64,000 nucleotides of DNA from Bagarius yarrelli (GCA_005784505.1 VCAZ01000012.1:1393043-1457042); one strand, 5' to 3'; shown: positions 11,693-23,369, counted from the stretch's first letter. A program made the numbers and translations. The notes: generated by a model from the sequence alone, not told the origin.

Positions 11693-11853
11693 TTTATTGG
11701 CGGGTCATAATGACTGGGTGTGTGTTACATTCCTGACCTTCATCAGCTGAACATCATGAAGAATTCCTGGTATTTTAATCTGTGAGTAATTCACGCCTCG
11801 ACGGTGAGGATGGAAGACGGTGAGTGAGATATGAGGGTGTGTGGCGTGTGAAA
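11693..11853 (-). other. Possible orphan terminal exon with poly(A) signal
   Basis: On the minus strand an acceptor-like TTCTCTCTGCAG precedes a 20-codon open stretch ending in TGA (11853-11791, peptide FHTPHTLISHSPSSILTVEA). An AATAAA hexamer follows at 11698-11693, 93 bases on. I see no partner exon between here and the tatdn2 stop and do not recognise the peptide. It could be the last exon of an unseen gene or chance. Confidence 0.2.
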
Positions 11854-11989
11854 CTGCAGAGAGAAGAACGTCTGAGTCTCACCATAGGAATGTTGGACGT
11901 GACCTCAAATTACACTCATTATCAATGGAACATTGAGTCTAAATTTGCATATACAAATTAATTTGTCAAGCACAATTGGGACAACTGGT

Positions 11990-12130
11990 AGCTCAGTAGG
12001 GTAAGGTGTCGGATTGCTGCAGTCCTGAGCTGCCGGGTGTTTAGGCAAGGCCTTAACTCAACTTTAGGTCTAGGCCTTAACTAGACCCTCAACTGCTTGC
12101 TTGCATAATGAGATGTAATTTGTTCTGTTT
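11990..12130 (+). mobile_element. SINE family A, degenerate
   Basis: Starts with a tRNA-like A-box region (TGGTAGCTCAGTAGGGTAAG) and keeps parts of the AAGGCC..TTAAC body; the tail is eroded. Confidence 0.5.
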
Positions 12131-12171
12131 AAAGGGCATTGATCAAATGTAATAACCATGGCGTTAAACTT

Positions 12172-12346
12172 TATAAACGTCCTTATCCAGAGCGACTTAC
12201 ATTTATCTCTTTTATACATCTGAGCAATTGTGGGGTTAAGGGCCTTGCTCAGGGGCCCAAGAGTGTTAACTTGGTAATGCTGGGAATTAAACCCACAACA
12301 TTCTGGTCAGCAGCCCAACACCTTGATCACTGCGCTACCACTTCCC
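12172..12346 (-). mobile_element. SINE family A
   Basis: Minus-strand copy. Its tail (CGTCCTTATCCAGAGCGACT on the plus strand) carries the GGATA loop, the middle GGGCCTTGCTCAGGGGCCCA is intact, and the tRNA-like head ends near 12346. Confidence 0.75.
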
Positions 12347-12669
12347 ATTTTATATTGCGCTCCAGATAATTTCATTTCTAAATAAAAAACATCTAAATAT
12401 TAGTGTATAATAAGTGTGTCTTTCATTTACATGTCTGGCATCTGGTGGACTTACCAAGAATTCTGTATATTTATACACTCTGTATATTTAATACACATGG
12501 TACATTGTTTTACATTTTAATTTTATTATTATTTCTTTGTACATTTTGATTTAATGTAATTTTTTTATCTTTTGTCGAGCCGTAAAGAACATTTCACTAC
12601 ATGTTGTTCTGTGTATAAAATCATATATGTGAAAAAATAAAACTTGAATTTGAATAACATGCTTCTCAT

Positions 12670-12775
12670 TTTTTACCTAACTGAGCAGTTGATGGTTAAG
12701 GGCCTTGCTCAGGGGCCCGGCCATGGCAGAATCTTCAGAATCAGCAACGACTTAAAAACTGTACCACCGCTTCCC
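12670..12775 (-). mobile_element. SINE family A, 5' two-thirds
   Basis: Keeps the middle TTAAGGGCCTTGCTCAGGGG section and a decayed head; the tail is missing. Confidence 0.55.
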
Positions 12776-12872
12776 TAATATAACTATTCTTATAGGTTGT
12801 ACTTATAGCACTAACTTCCCTTTTTTGCAGCTTGGAAGATAAATTTGCTTTTGCCTGTCAAGCAATTATAAA

Positions 12873-12938
12873 CGCCCAAACAGGGACTTGAACCATGGAC
12901 CCTCAGATTAAAAGGTCTACCGACTCAGCGATCCGGGC
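12873..12938 (-). pseudogene. tRNA-Lys(UUU) pseudogene
   Basis: The minus strand reads GCCCGGAT..., a Lys-type D-loop GTCGGTAGA, then CTTTTAATCTGAGG with the UUU anticodon, GGTTCAAGTCC (B box) and closes GGGCG pairing with the 5' end. About 8 bases are lost between the D loop and the anticodon arm, so the anticodon 5' stem cannot form. Length is 66 rather than 73. Acceptor and T arms still pair. It is either a decayed tRNA-Lys gene or the head of a tRNA-Lys-derived retroposon without a recognisable body. Confidence 0.75.
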
Positions 12939-13366
12939 TTTACTTCTGTACCAAACAGTTCTAATCCCTCCCCCCTGAGTGCTTTTTCTCTCTCGCTCTC
13001 TTCAATGCGTGTCCTTCACTGCTGAAGAACACACATATAAGCACAGCTGGAGTTCTGCTTGTAATGACGTTGGTGATTCGTTCCTTGGGATGATATGTTT
13101 GTTTATCTTTTCCTGATACACCCTGGCCTTCAAATGCCCCAAAGATTCAAAGCAAGTGGAATGACATCTGGGAAAATGGTTTATTATAAAAAAAAAAAAA
13201 TGTTTTTTTTTCTACGTATGGAAACTTATGGGACACCCTGTAAAATGTCTTTCTGCACACAGATAGGACAATGGGCGCCCCCAGGTGGTGGCCAGCACTG
13301 CTACCAATTTATTAACTAAATATAAACTATATATTTGCTGATGTATAAAGAAAAAGAAATGCACTA

Positions 13367-13404
13367 TCTATCTATCTATCACACCCACATACATACATAT
13401 ATAC

Positions 13405-13462
<58 letters not shown>

Positions 13463-13490
13463 ATATATATATATACATATTTATATACAC
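13367..13490. repeat. (ATCT)n and long (TA)n microsatellite
   Basis: A short ATCT run (13368-13380), then TA/CATA repeats to about 13480. The Tc1-like element at 13491 is inserted at its end, which fits the TA target preference of Tc1/mariner elements. Confidence 0.9.
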
Positions 13491-14598
13491 ACACTGCTCA
13501 AAAAAATAAAGGGAACACTTAAAGAACACAATGTAACTCCAAGTCAATCACACTTCTGTGAAATCAAACTGCCCACTTAGGAAGCAACACTGACTGACAA
13601 TCAGTTTCACATGCTGTTGTGCAAATGGAATAAACAACAGGTGGAAATTATAGGCAATTAGCAAGACACCCCCAATAAAGGAGTGGTTCTGCAGGTGGTG
13701 GGGGGGTGGTGCAAAAAAAAAGACCACAGACCACTTCTCAGTTCCTCTGCTTTCTGGCTGATGTTTTGGTCACTTTTGAATGGTGCTTTCACTCTAGTGG
13801 TAGCATGAGACGGAGTCTACAACCCACACAAGTGGCTCAGGTAGTGCAGCTCATCCAGGATGGCACATCAATGCGAGCTGTGGCAAGAAGGTTTGCTGTG
13901 TCTGTCAGCGTAGTGTCCAGAGCATGGAGGCGCTACCAGGAGACAGGCCAGTACATCAGGAGACGTGGAGGAGGCCGTAGGAGGGCAACAACCCAGCAGC
14001 AGGACCGCTACGTCCGCCTTTGTGCAAGGAGGAACAGGAGGAGCACTGCCAGAGCCCTGCAAATGTGCATGTGTCTGCTCAAACGGTCAGAAACAGACTC
14101 CATGAGGGTGGTATGAGGGCCCGACGTCCACAGGTGGGGGTTGTGCTTACAGCCCAACACCGTGCAGGACGTTTGGCATTTGCCAGAGAACACCAAGATT
14201 GGCAAATTCGCCACTGGTGCCCTGTGCTCACGTGACAGACGTGACAGAGTCTGGAGATGCCGTGGAGAACGTTCTGCTGCCTGCAACATCCTCCAGCATG
14301 ACCGGTTTGGCAGTAGGGTGGAGGCCACACACACTACTGAGCCTCATTTTGACTTGTTTTAAGGACATTACATTGCAGTTGGATCAGCCTGTAGTGTGTT
14401 TTTCCACTTCAATTTTGAGTGTGACTCCAAATCCAGGCCTCCGTGGGTTAATAAATTAGATTTTCATTGATAATTTTTGTGTGATTTTGTTGTCAGCACA
14501 TTCAACTATGTAAAGAACAAAGTATTTAATAAGAATATTTCATTCATTCAGATCCACGATGTGTTATTTTACTGTTCCCTTTATTTTTTTGAGCAGTG
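13491..14598 (+). mobile_element. Internally deleted Tc1/mariner element
   Basis: Both ends carry the same inverted repeat (left ACTGCTCAAAAAAATAAAGG, right its complement ending at 14598), and the right end is followed by TA. The transposase relic starts at ATG 13805. About 1.1 kb remains; the 3' noncoding part (about 14320-14598) is well preserved. The ends are almost identical to each other over 26 bases, so the element is fairly young. It cannot move on its own. Confidence 0.9.
13805..14365 (+). pseudogene. Tc1-like transposase pseudogene
   Basis: The first frame (13805-14062) encodes an N-terminal helix-turn-helix region (AQVVQLIQDGTSMRAVARRF then SVSVVSRAWRRYQETG) and a basic linker. 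After a small deletion the frame shifts, giving VSAQTVRNRLHEGGMRARRP and AFAREHQDWQIRHW up to a stop near 14235. A third frame gives DRRDRVWRCRGERSAACNIL. The DDE catalytic core after HDRFGS is deleted, and sequence jumps to the last codons (GGHTHY-like end). At least two frameshifts and a large deletion make it dead. Confidence 0.85.
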
Positions 14599-15614
14599 TA
14601 TATACACACACGTGCTGTGTACACTATAACATCTATTCATGTATTTTTATTAACTAAACTAAATAGATTTTATTTTGTTTAATTTGTTAGAAAATATTAG
14701 GTACTAACAAACATAAGAATTTAACTGTTATTATTCAGATTATTAAATGTTATTATTCAAATTATTAAATGTTATTATTCCGAGTTTCTAACTGAGAGCA
14801 GAATACTTACAAACGTGCATTTTGTATCTTGGGGTTTAATATTTATGATTGTTTGTTAAAGAATATGAGGATAACCATCACACGCTGCAGAGGATCTAGT
14901 TACTGGATGTTCTGAGTGATCCGCCATCTTAGGTTGGGTTCTAATACCTCACACACGATAAAGAAGTCAGTCCGGCACAGTGATGTCTCACACACCCCCT
15001 TTTCTATTTGTGTTCTATTTATAAGGGCGTCTGCCAAATGCTGTAAATGTAAAAGAACAGAATTCATAACACCTGTGTTCAAAATGCACATTATTAAAAC
15101 AGAAATTTAAAAATAAATGAATATAAAATGATAAAAAGGGAAATGGAAAAAAGACAATATGACAATCTTTTTGCTGAAATTATTAGTGTATTGGATATTT
15201 TGCTTTTGCAGGTTTTCATGGTAACAAAATTGTAAACACTGAAAACAGGGTTGCCAGATTCTGCTCATCATATAAGCATTTATATTTCAAATTAAAAGTG
15301 TGCACTAATATTTTTCCCCATTAAAAAAAAACAAACAAAAGAAAAACAAATAATTATACATGGTGAAGCTTTAGCATCGACTAGCTGGATCCGTTCCTTA
15401 ACAGGATGTGGATAAATGTGAATCTGGGGAAATTTGAGTAAATTCAATTTCAGCAACTCAGGAATTAGTCTACTATAAATAAGGAAAATTAAATATACCA
15501 CTTTTAATTAATAAAATATTTGAGTGAGTAGAACATTCACATTTGAAACGGGCTCCAACAATAAGCCAAAGGTGTTACAGACTATCAGTTTCAGGGGGCA
15601 GGGTGGGACGGGGG
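14599..15614. other. AT-rich intergenic DNA before the tatdn2 3' end
   Basis: Mostly featureless AT-rich sequence. A 21-22-base unit (AATGTTATTATTCA) repeats three times at about 14725-14785. On the minus strand an ATTAAA hexamer (15508-15503) lies about 107 bases after the tatdn2 stop and may serve as its poly(A) signal. Confidence 0.5.
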
Positions 15615-18600
15615 TTACAGGCCGTAGATGTGTGTGGTGTTCTGCCGGACTGTTTTGAGGACGATGGAGAAGAGCTCTCTCTTCAGAACGCTTATTTCCT
15701 TTAGGGTGTGAATGCCCATCCCGGGGTGGGAAAACCTACACACAGACGTAGACACCTGCAGAGGGACAATCAAAATCAGAAGAAAAAAAAAAAAAAAAAT
15801 CCATCCATACCTATACCTGCTTATTCCTAATCAGGGACACGGGGGTCTGCTGGAGTCTATCCAAGCTGTCATTGGGTGAAAGGCAGGGGTCACCCTGAAC
15901 AGGTCACCAGTCCATCACAGGGCCACACCCACACACCCTCACTCACACCCTCACTCACTCACACCCTCACTCACTCACACCCTCACTCACTCACACCCTC
16001 ACTCTCACACACCCTCACTCACACACTGCTCAGGGGGCACACGGTACACCACTCACACACACTCCACACACACTCACACACACCTCACACACACACAGCA
16101 CACACACACACACCACACACACTCACACACACACACTCACACACACACTACACACACACACACTCACACACACACTCTCACCACACACTCACACACACAC
16201 ACACTCACACACACAACTCACCAACACACACTCACACAAACCACACTCACACAAACACACTCACACACACACCTCACACACACACACTCACACACACACA
16301 CTCACACTCACCACCCTCACTCACACACACCCTCACTCACACACACACTCACACACACATCACACACACACTCACACACACACTCACACACCACACTCAC
16401 ACTCACACTCACACTCACTCCACACTCCACTGGCACACTCACACTCACACTCACACCACTCACACACTCACACACTCACACTCACACTCACACTCACACA
16501 CTCACACTCACACTCACACACTCACACTCACACACTCACACTCCACACACACTCACACTCACACACTCACACACTCCACACTCACACTGCCTCACACTCA
16601 CACACTCACACTCACACTCACACACTCACACTCACTCACACTCACACTCACACACTCACACTCACACACCAACACTCACACACACTCACACACACACTCA
16701 CACACACACTCACACACTCACACACTCACACACTCACACACACACTCACACACTCACACACACTCACACACACTCACACACACTCACACACACCTCACAC
16801 TCACACACACTCACACACACTCACACACTCACCCACACTCACACTCACTCACACACTCACACTCACGACACACTCTCACACACTCACACTCACACACACA
16901 GCACACAACACTCACACACACTCCCACTCACACACTCACACACACTCACACTCACACTCACACCACACCACACCACACACACCACTCACACTCACACACA
17001 CTCCCACACACTCACACACTCACACTCTCTCAACTCACTCACACTCGGCACACTCACACACCCACTCACACTCCACACCACCTGTCACACACACTCTCAC
17101 ACTCACACACACACACACACTCCTCACACCTCAACACACACACACACACTCACCCTCCACTCTCACACTCCACTCACAGCTCACACACACCTCACACTCT
17201 TCCACATACACACACACACTCACACACACTCACACCACACACCACGCTCTCACACACACACACTACACACGGTCTCACACACCCACTCACGACACTAACA
17301 CACTCCAACCAACACACACACCCTCACACACACACACACACACTCACACACACCCACACTCACACACACCCTCACTCACACACACCCTCACTCACACACA
17401 CACACACTCACACACACACTCCACACACCCACTCACAACCACACACTCACACACTCACACACACTCACACACACACACACTCCGGGCACACTCCCACACA
17501 CACACACACACCACACACACCCACACCCACACTTCACTCCACACAACTCACATCAACCACAACACCACACCCACTCCCACCACACCGGGCTCACACTCAC
17601 ACTCACACACACACTCCCTCACCATCCTCACACACTCACTCACTCACACACTCACTCACACACACACTCACCCACACACACACTCACACACTCACACACT
17701 CACACACTCACACACTCACTCACACACACACTCACACACACTCACACACACACTCACACACTCACACACTCACACACTCACACACTCACACACTCACACA
17801 CTCACACACTCACACACACACACACACTCCTATGGGCAATTTATAATCACCAATCAATCTAACATACATGTTTTTGAACAGTAGGAGGAAACCGGAGAAC
17901 CTGAAGTAAACACACACACAGGGAGAACAAACAAACTATACACAGAAATACCCCTGGAGGGAATACGAACGTGGGACCTGCTTGCTGTGAGGCAACAGTA
18001 CTAACCAATAAACCACCTTGCTGCCCTAAGTAAAAATCTGTTACAGGAAAAGGATCACCCTGACAGATGAAGTGTAGGTACTGTTACCACACTGAAAATT
18101 ATTCTTCCTTAAATGCCACATCCTTAAATTTTACTCCTTATTCATTTACCACATCTCCTAAATATTACAATAATACAATTTTATTCACTTAATGTTGTGA
18201 AAACGCCCTTAAAATGATCTTTTCAAGTTAATGAGCTAATTTAAAAGTTAAACACAGCTCGTCATGCTAACAGAGACACTGACGAGCTGTCAGCTGTTTT
18301 TGCCCTATAAATGTCAAAAAGCACCGGTTTTATCTGCCATTTACAGATGAACTTTCTTTTTAAATTCCAGCTAATCAGTTCAGAGACAAGGGCCTCGCAC
18401 AAGGGCCCGGCAGGATCAGTCCTCCACTGAGCTACCACTTCCCATTTAATCATTAGAAGTCTTCAAAGAAGTAGTGTGGTAGCTCGATGCTTGAAATGTT
18501 GGACTGTTAATCATTAGTTCAGTTCCCAGTACCACCAAGCTGCCACTTCTGGGCCCCTGAGCCAAACCCTTAACTAATACAAATATAATAGAACATATAT

Positions 18601-21600
18601 AATCTGTATATAGGTTGCTCGGAAAAAATGTTTTAGTATACAAGTCCGTGTAAATAAGTTGTTATTTAGAATAAATATATTAAAATCGGTCAGAACTGCT
18701 GTAGTATTTGGTGGGAAGTGGTGGCTCACGGTTAAGGTGTTAGACTACCAAGATTGTGGGTTTGATTCCCAGCTTCACCAAGCCACCACTGCTGGGCCCC
18801 AGAGCAAGGCCCTTAACCCCTAACTGCTCAGTTGTATGAATGAGATAAACGTAAGTCGCTCTGTTAAACACTGTTTTGGATTATAGATAGAAATGAGTTA
18901 ATCTGCAGATTGATTCATTCATAATGTGTTCTGTGTCTGCGTGAGACCTGTCTGGGACGGAAGTAAGGTGCGTCGGTTTCCAGAAGGATTCGGTCCAGCG
19001 GAATCTTCCTGACAGCGTCTCGAGCCTCTGCGGCGTATGGGTTGGTGACCAGCGCTGTGAAACCCACACACAGGTTTGAGAATTCGCTCAGGAACGGCTC
19101 GATCACCGAGAAGCTGTTGGTGAAACAGTGTCTGTAACACAAACAAATGATTTTGGCTTCAACACATTTTTTTTTTTTGACAACACATAATTAAATTATT
19201 CCACAATTCTTACCGGTGTATCTTGTGATCTCGGGGAACGCACTTCTTCATAATGTCCAGCAGATCATCGTCAGCATTGCGGCAGTGTATAACCAGAGGC
19301 TTTCTCAGAGACACAGCCAATCGCAGCTGCCGCTCAAACACCTGCACGAGTGTATCAGGTCATTTTAATTGAACTGTAAATACCTAGAATGTGTAATGTG
19401 ACTTATAAAATCGAAAAATAACTTATGATCTTATATAAGAGGAATAAATAAGTACAAAAGCATGCTGTTAGAGGAAAACAATCAACATCAGGGTGTCCTC
19501 AGCATCAGTCTATCATCCTGTCATATAATACAGTGAGGGAAAAATTTATAGATTTTGTACGTTTGCCCACTGACAAAGAAATGATCAGTGTATAAATTTA
19601 ATGGTGGGTTTATTCTAACAGTGAGAGACAGAATGACAACAAAAACAGACAGAAAAACACATTTAAAAAAAAAAAAGTTATACAGTGATTTGCATTTTAA
19701 TGAGTCAAAAATAAGGTGTTTCACCCCTACAAAAAAAAAAACAAGACTTCTAGGTGGCAAAACCCCTATTGGCAATCACAGAGGTTCTTGTAGTTGGCCA
19801 CCAGGTTTGCACACAACTTAAGAGGGATTTTGTCCCACTCGTCTTTGCAGATTCTTTCAAAGTCATTAAGTTTTTTTTTTGAACGTTTGGCAACTTGAAC
19901 CTTTAGCTCTCTCTCCACACATTTTCTATATGAGATTAAGGTCTGGACACTGGATAGACAACTCCAGGACCTTAAAATGTCCGTTTCCCTTGATCCATTA
20001 ATTGGCCATGTGTTTTGGTTCATTGTTAGGATTGAATACTCCTCTACGACCCCATTTTTAATCCCCTGGCTGAGGAAAGAAGGTTCTCACCCAAGATTTG
20101 GTGCTACATGCCCCCATCCATCGTCTCTTTGATGCGGTGAAGTTGTCCCATTCCCTTAGCAACAACAAACACTGCCAAAGCATAATGTTTTCACTTCCAG
20201 GTTTGACGATGGGGATGGTGTTCTTGGGATCATAGGCAGCATTCCTCCTTCTCCAAACACTGCAAGTTGAGTTGATGCCATAAAGCCTAATTTTGGTCAT
20301 ATCTGACCACAACACTTTTTTACCCAATTCCTCTCTAAAACATGCAGATGTTCACTGTAAAAATTCAGACGGGCCTGTAGATGTGCTTTTTAAGCAGGAG
20401 GACCTTGCAGGCACTGAAGAATTTCAGTCCTTCACGTCGTAGCGTGTTGCCACTTGTTTTCTTGGTGACTCTGGGTAAAAATCCTCCCCTATAGTTTTTG
20501 GACTGATTCCTCACCGTTTTCATGATCATTAAAACTCTATGAGGTGAAGAATTTGCATGAAGATCCAAACTGAGGGAGATTGACAGTTATTTTATCTTTC
20601 CTCTATTTGCAAATAATCGCACCGACTGTTGTCACCTTCTTATTAAGCTGCATGGTGGTGGTCTTGTAGCCCATTCCAGTCTTGTGTAGGTCTACAATCC
20701 TGTACCTGACATCCTTGGACAGCTCTTTGGTCTTGGCCATAGTGGAAAGGTTGGAATCTGATTGATTGCATCTCTGGACAGGTAACGAGAGCCCCTTTAA
20801 GAGTGTCCCTTTGAGAAAGTCTGCTTCTAATTTCAGCTCATTACCTGTATAAAAACACCTGAGATCCAGAAATCCTGCTGATTAATAAGGGATCAAATTT
20901 TTGTTGTCACTCTGTCTGTCACTGTTAAAATAAACCCACCAATAAAATTACAGACTGATACTTTTTTGACAGTGGGTACAAAAGGTACAAAATCATTTTT
21001 CTCCCTTACTGTCTCCCCTTACTGTATGTAAATCCTCAACACTACCTTTTTCTGTTGGCTTGGGTTGGTTGAATTCTTGTGCGAGTAATCCAGACCGATT
21101 TCTCCGAATGCAACGGTCTTGGGATGACGCATGGCCTCCAGGATGCTTTGCTCGTGAATAGAGTTGTATTCTCCAGCAAAGTGAGGGTGGCATCCAAAGG
21201 CACCCCATACCAATTCCTCCTCTAGAAGATGACCCCAAATGGCTTCTTTCTGTGTGATCCTCGGGTTGCAGAAGTCGGTTATGCAGCCATGAAATTCCGC
21301 CGGGAAACTGGTCTGATAATTGTCACGGAACCTCCGGAAGCTTCCGTGGAAGCCCAGCTTCCCATACAGCATATCAAGGTGACAGTGGGTGTCGATGAAA
21401 CCCAATGAGTCCAAGTCTGATAGCCAGAGAGGCTCTGAGCCCACCGATCTCCTACGGGTGATGTCATCAGCAAGGGATGACGTTTGTCCATAGCGCAAGT
21501 GCACACATGAGGACCTGTGTTTAAACAGTGGGGAGAACACACACAGCTCGTCGGAAGGCTGGCCACAAGAATCTAAAGGCTGTTCGAATGACTGGTTAGG

Positions 21601-23161
21601 ACCGAAATCCCGCCCCATTTCTTCAACTGGATCACTGGGTTTATGCATTATTTTACTGGTGGAGAAAACCTCCTGCCTCCCTGTGCTCCAGGAGAAGGTC
21701 CGCTGGTGGCGCAGATCTATCCATGGCATGCCAAATGAGGTTTGTGGGATGGGCGTGGGGTTGTATTCCTCAAGGGCTGGAGGTTCAGCATCGCTAGCTT
21801 CCTCATCATTCGTGCACTTGATCACTTGCTCCACACCGTCGTCCTGGGAGAACATCCTCAAATGGACAGGATCCTCACAATCTGACCAATCAGAGTAGTC
21901 GTTACCTTTCAGGATGACGTTCTGTGGACAAAAATCAATCCAACCTCAGGAGATGGACTTGATTGATTACGGGCTGTAATTTTTCTGACATCATAGACCC
22001 TGATTCAGAACTCAAAAAATATAGCAAAAGTAAATATTTAATAATTCGATGATATGATATGTACAGGTGACATGTACAGGATATCACAGGAACCCTCAGC
22101 AAAACAAAATACTATCGTACATTTTAATGTTTTAATGGGATCCTGTATAAACATTTGCCTAATTGGTTTTTACCCTTATCATCTTACCCTGGTGTGGGTT
22201 CTGACAGACTTCTCTTCCTCTGTATCCAGAAAGCAGAGTGGGGTGTGTGTCCCTCCCTCTGACTGCACACACACAGACGTTGTTTTTTCACCGATCGAGT
22301 GCTCTGCAGTTCCCTCCATCTCTGGTTTCTCAGTAAGGGTTTCTGTTGGGGTCGCCCTCTTGGTACAGTTTTTAGAGTGAGGCGACTTCCTGTTCCCGAA
22401 AGCGTCACTCAGGGCTCTGAGGTAGATGACCTTTGAACCCTCCTCTGGAGTTCTGTCTTTTCGCTTCTCACCAGCAGCTGATGAAGCCAAGTCACATTCT
22501 GACTGTGGGCCCTGCCAGACACACACACAAACTTTAACAAATGGATGTTCAATTTTTGTGTCTATAACCAGGACACCTGGGGCCTGGAAGGGGTGTCCAG
22601 TGTCTCGGAAGAATAGGAACTAATCTGTTTCATAGAGGTTCACACAAAATGCAAAAACAGACAAAAATGACATTTTTAACAAATAAAAATGTAGTTTTTG
22701 TAAGAAGTGTTAAGCAGTGCTGGAATTTAAACCCCTGGTCTTCTGATTAGATCATAGGTTCAATTCCCGGAACCACCAAGCTGGCACTGCTGGGCCCCTG
22801 ATCAAGGCCCTTAACACTTAAGACCCTCACAATTTGGGTACAAACCGATTACCTTCACATTCTTAAACAGTCTGCAGGGTTTGCTGAACAGACTCTGTAT
22901 TTTCTGAGCACTTCGTGTCTTTGATGGTGCGTCACGTCGGCCCTGAGGTGTGCCGAGTTCAACATTCTTCAATTCTCCCAGTTCCACTGAGCTGGTGGAC
23001 GGAGTCAGGCTGGGAGAGGAGTCTTTACACGATTCCTCAGATGCACCGCCAGCCCAGCTAGTGGGCCAGGCCAAACCGACTTCATTCTTCTGGAACTTCG
23101 TAGGTGAGACGATTGCCGTGCGTAACCAACTGAACTTCACTTTCGTCCTTTCGTTGGTCAT
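15615..23161 (-). CDS. tatdn2: TatD DNase domain-containing protein 2
   Basis: Six coding exons join in phase on the minus strand: 23161-22853 (ATG 23161-23159), 22511-22188, 21921-21046, 19341-19214, 19131-18948 and 15755-15615 (stop 15617-15615). Together they give 653 residues; human TATDN2 is 761 from memory. The first ~380 residues are low-complexity and probably disordered, with conserved islands MTNERTKVK, VIYLRALSDAFG and SDWSDCEDPV. The C-terminal ~265 residues form the TatD metal-dependent hydrolase domain: GFIDTHCHLDMLY (first metal ligands), GAFGCHPHFA, GEIGLDYS, LVIHCRNADDD, HRHCFT and the catalytic LETDAPYF. All expected metal ligands are present. The family acts as a nuclear nuclease on DNA and RNA, with R-loop processing reported for TATDN2. 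The gene converges on ip6k2 and is divergent from sec61a1. Introns 3 and 5 carry large repeat insertions. Confidence 0.93.
15815..18030 (-). mobile_element. DANA/Mermaid-like SINE split by a giant internal satellite
   Basis: Minus-strand SINE in the last tatdn2 intron. Its 3' part lies at 15815-15925 (complement of GATGGACTGGTGACCTG and the tail). Its 5' part lies at 17830-18030 (complements of AAATTGCCCATAGGAGTG, GGTTTCCTCC and the GGTCC...TTGCCTCACAG head). The short GT-rich block that other copies have at this point (9855-9875, 57535-57560) is here expanded to about 1.9 kb. Confidence 0.85.
15925..17829. repeat. 1.9-kb (CACACTCA)n-type satellite inside a SINE
   Basis: Almost pure CA/CT repeats in which CACACTCACA, CACTCACTCACA and CACACACA runs alternate, with rare GGG interruptions (near 16035, 17484 and 17587). 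It starts and ends exactly where the SINE's own (GTGA)GTGT block sits. The 656-codon open frame across it (His/Thr/Ser/Leu only) is an artefact. Confidence 0.9.
18365..18445 (-). mobile_element. SINE family A fragment
   Basis: Keeps the GGGCCT..GGGCCC middle and the GAGCTACCACTTCCCA head end. Confidence 0.5.
18465..18580 (+). mobile_element. SINE family A, truncated
   Basis: tRNA-like head with TTCAGTTCCCAGTACCACCA, then CTGGGCCCCTGAGC; the tail is lost. Confidence 0.55.
18710..18870 (+). mobile_element. SINE family A
   Basis: Head GGGAAGTGGTGGCTCACGGT, B box GGTTTGATTCCCAG, middle GCAAGGCCCTTAACCCCTAA and tail GTAAGTCGCTCTG. It lies in tatdn2 intron 5, 78 bases from the end of coding exon 5. 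Confidence 0.75.
19531..21024 (-). mobile_element. Tc1-like transposon, decayed, in tatdn2 intron 3
   Basis: Inverted ends of nearly 50 bases (left CAGTGAGGGAAAAATTTATA, right complement of CAGTAAGGGGAG...) are flanked by TA (19529-19530 and 21025-21026). The right end has a small duplication (CTCCCTTACTG then CTCCCCTTACTG). The minus strand holds broken transposase frames, for example KVLWSDMTKIRLYG and WRRRNAAYDPKNTIPIVK at 20058-20327, matching the middle of Tc1-like transposases. Stops and frameshifts make it inactive. Confidence 0.85.
22720..22830 (+). mobile_element. SINE family A, truncated
   Basis: TTCAATTCCCGGAACCACCA (B box region), CTGCTGGGCCCCTGATCAAG and TTAACACTTA. It lies in tatdn2 intron 1, just downstream of the exon 1 donor. 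Confidence 0.6.
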
Positions 23162-23164
23162 GAC

Positions 23165-23168
23165 GCTG

Positions 23169-23249
<81 letters not shown>

Positions 23250-23265
23250 AGGCTCAAACTCAAAA
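23165..23265. repeat. (GA)n microsatellite serving as tatdn2 acceptor tract
   Basis: About 90 bases of GA with a few GGAG interruptions. On the minus strand this reads as a CT run ending TCTCTCCAG, four bases before the tatdn2 ATG. A 5'UTR intron acceptor here is likely, with the microsatellite as polypyrimidine tract. Confidence 0.7.
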
Positions 23266-23369
23266 TCTATATAACAACACATGAATTACACACTAGCATG
23301 ACATTTTTTTTTAAAGCTTATGTATCTTTTTTTTTTTTTTTTTACACGCGTGTCTTGATTTGCACCTTT

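Noticed and set aside
14900..15110. Opposed small frames at 14.9-15.1 kb
   Set aside because: They resemble decayed SINE tail sequence (GCCAAATGCTGTAAATGTAA) and lack splice or homology support.
15876..17846. 656-codon open frame, the longest in the window
   Set aside because: It reads only His, Thr, Ser, Leu and Pro across a CA/CT satellite inside a SINE. It is a repeat artefact, not a gene.
23082..23282. Ser/Leu frame upstream of the tatdn2 ATG
   Set aside because: It is the CT microsatellite on the minus strand; conserved protein begins at the Met at 23161.
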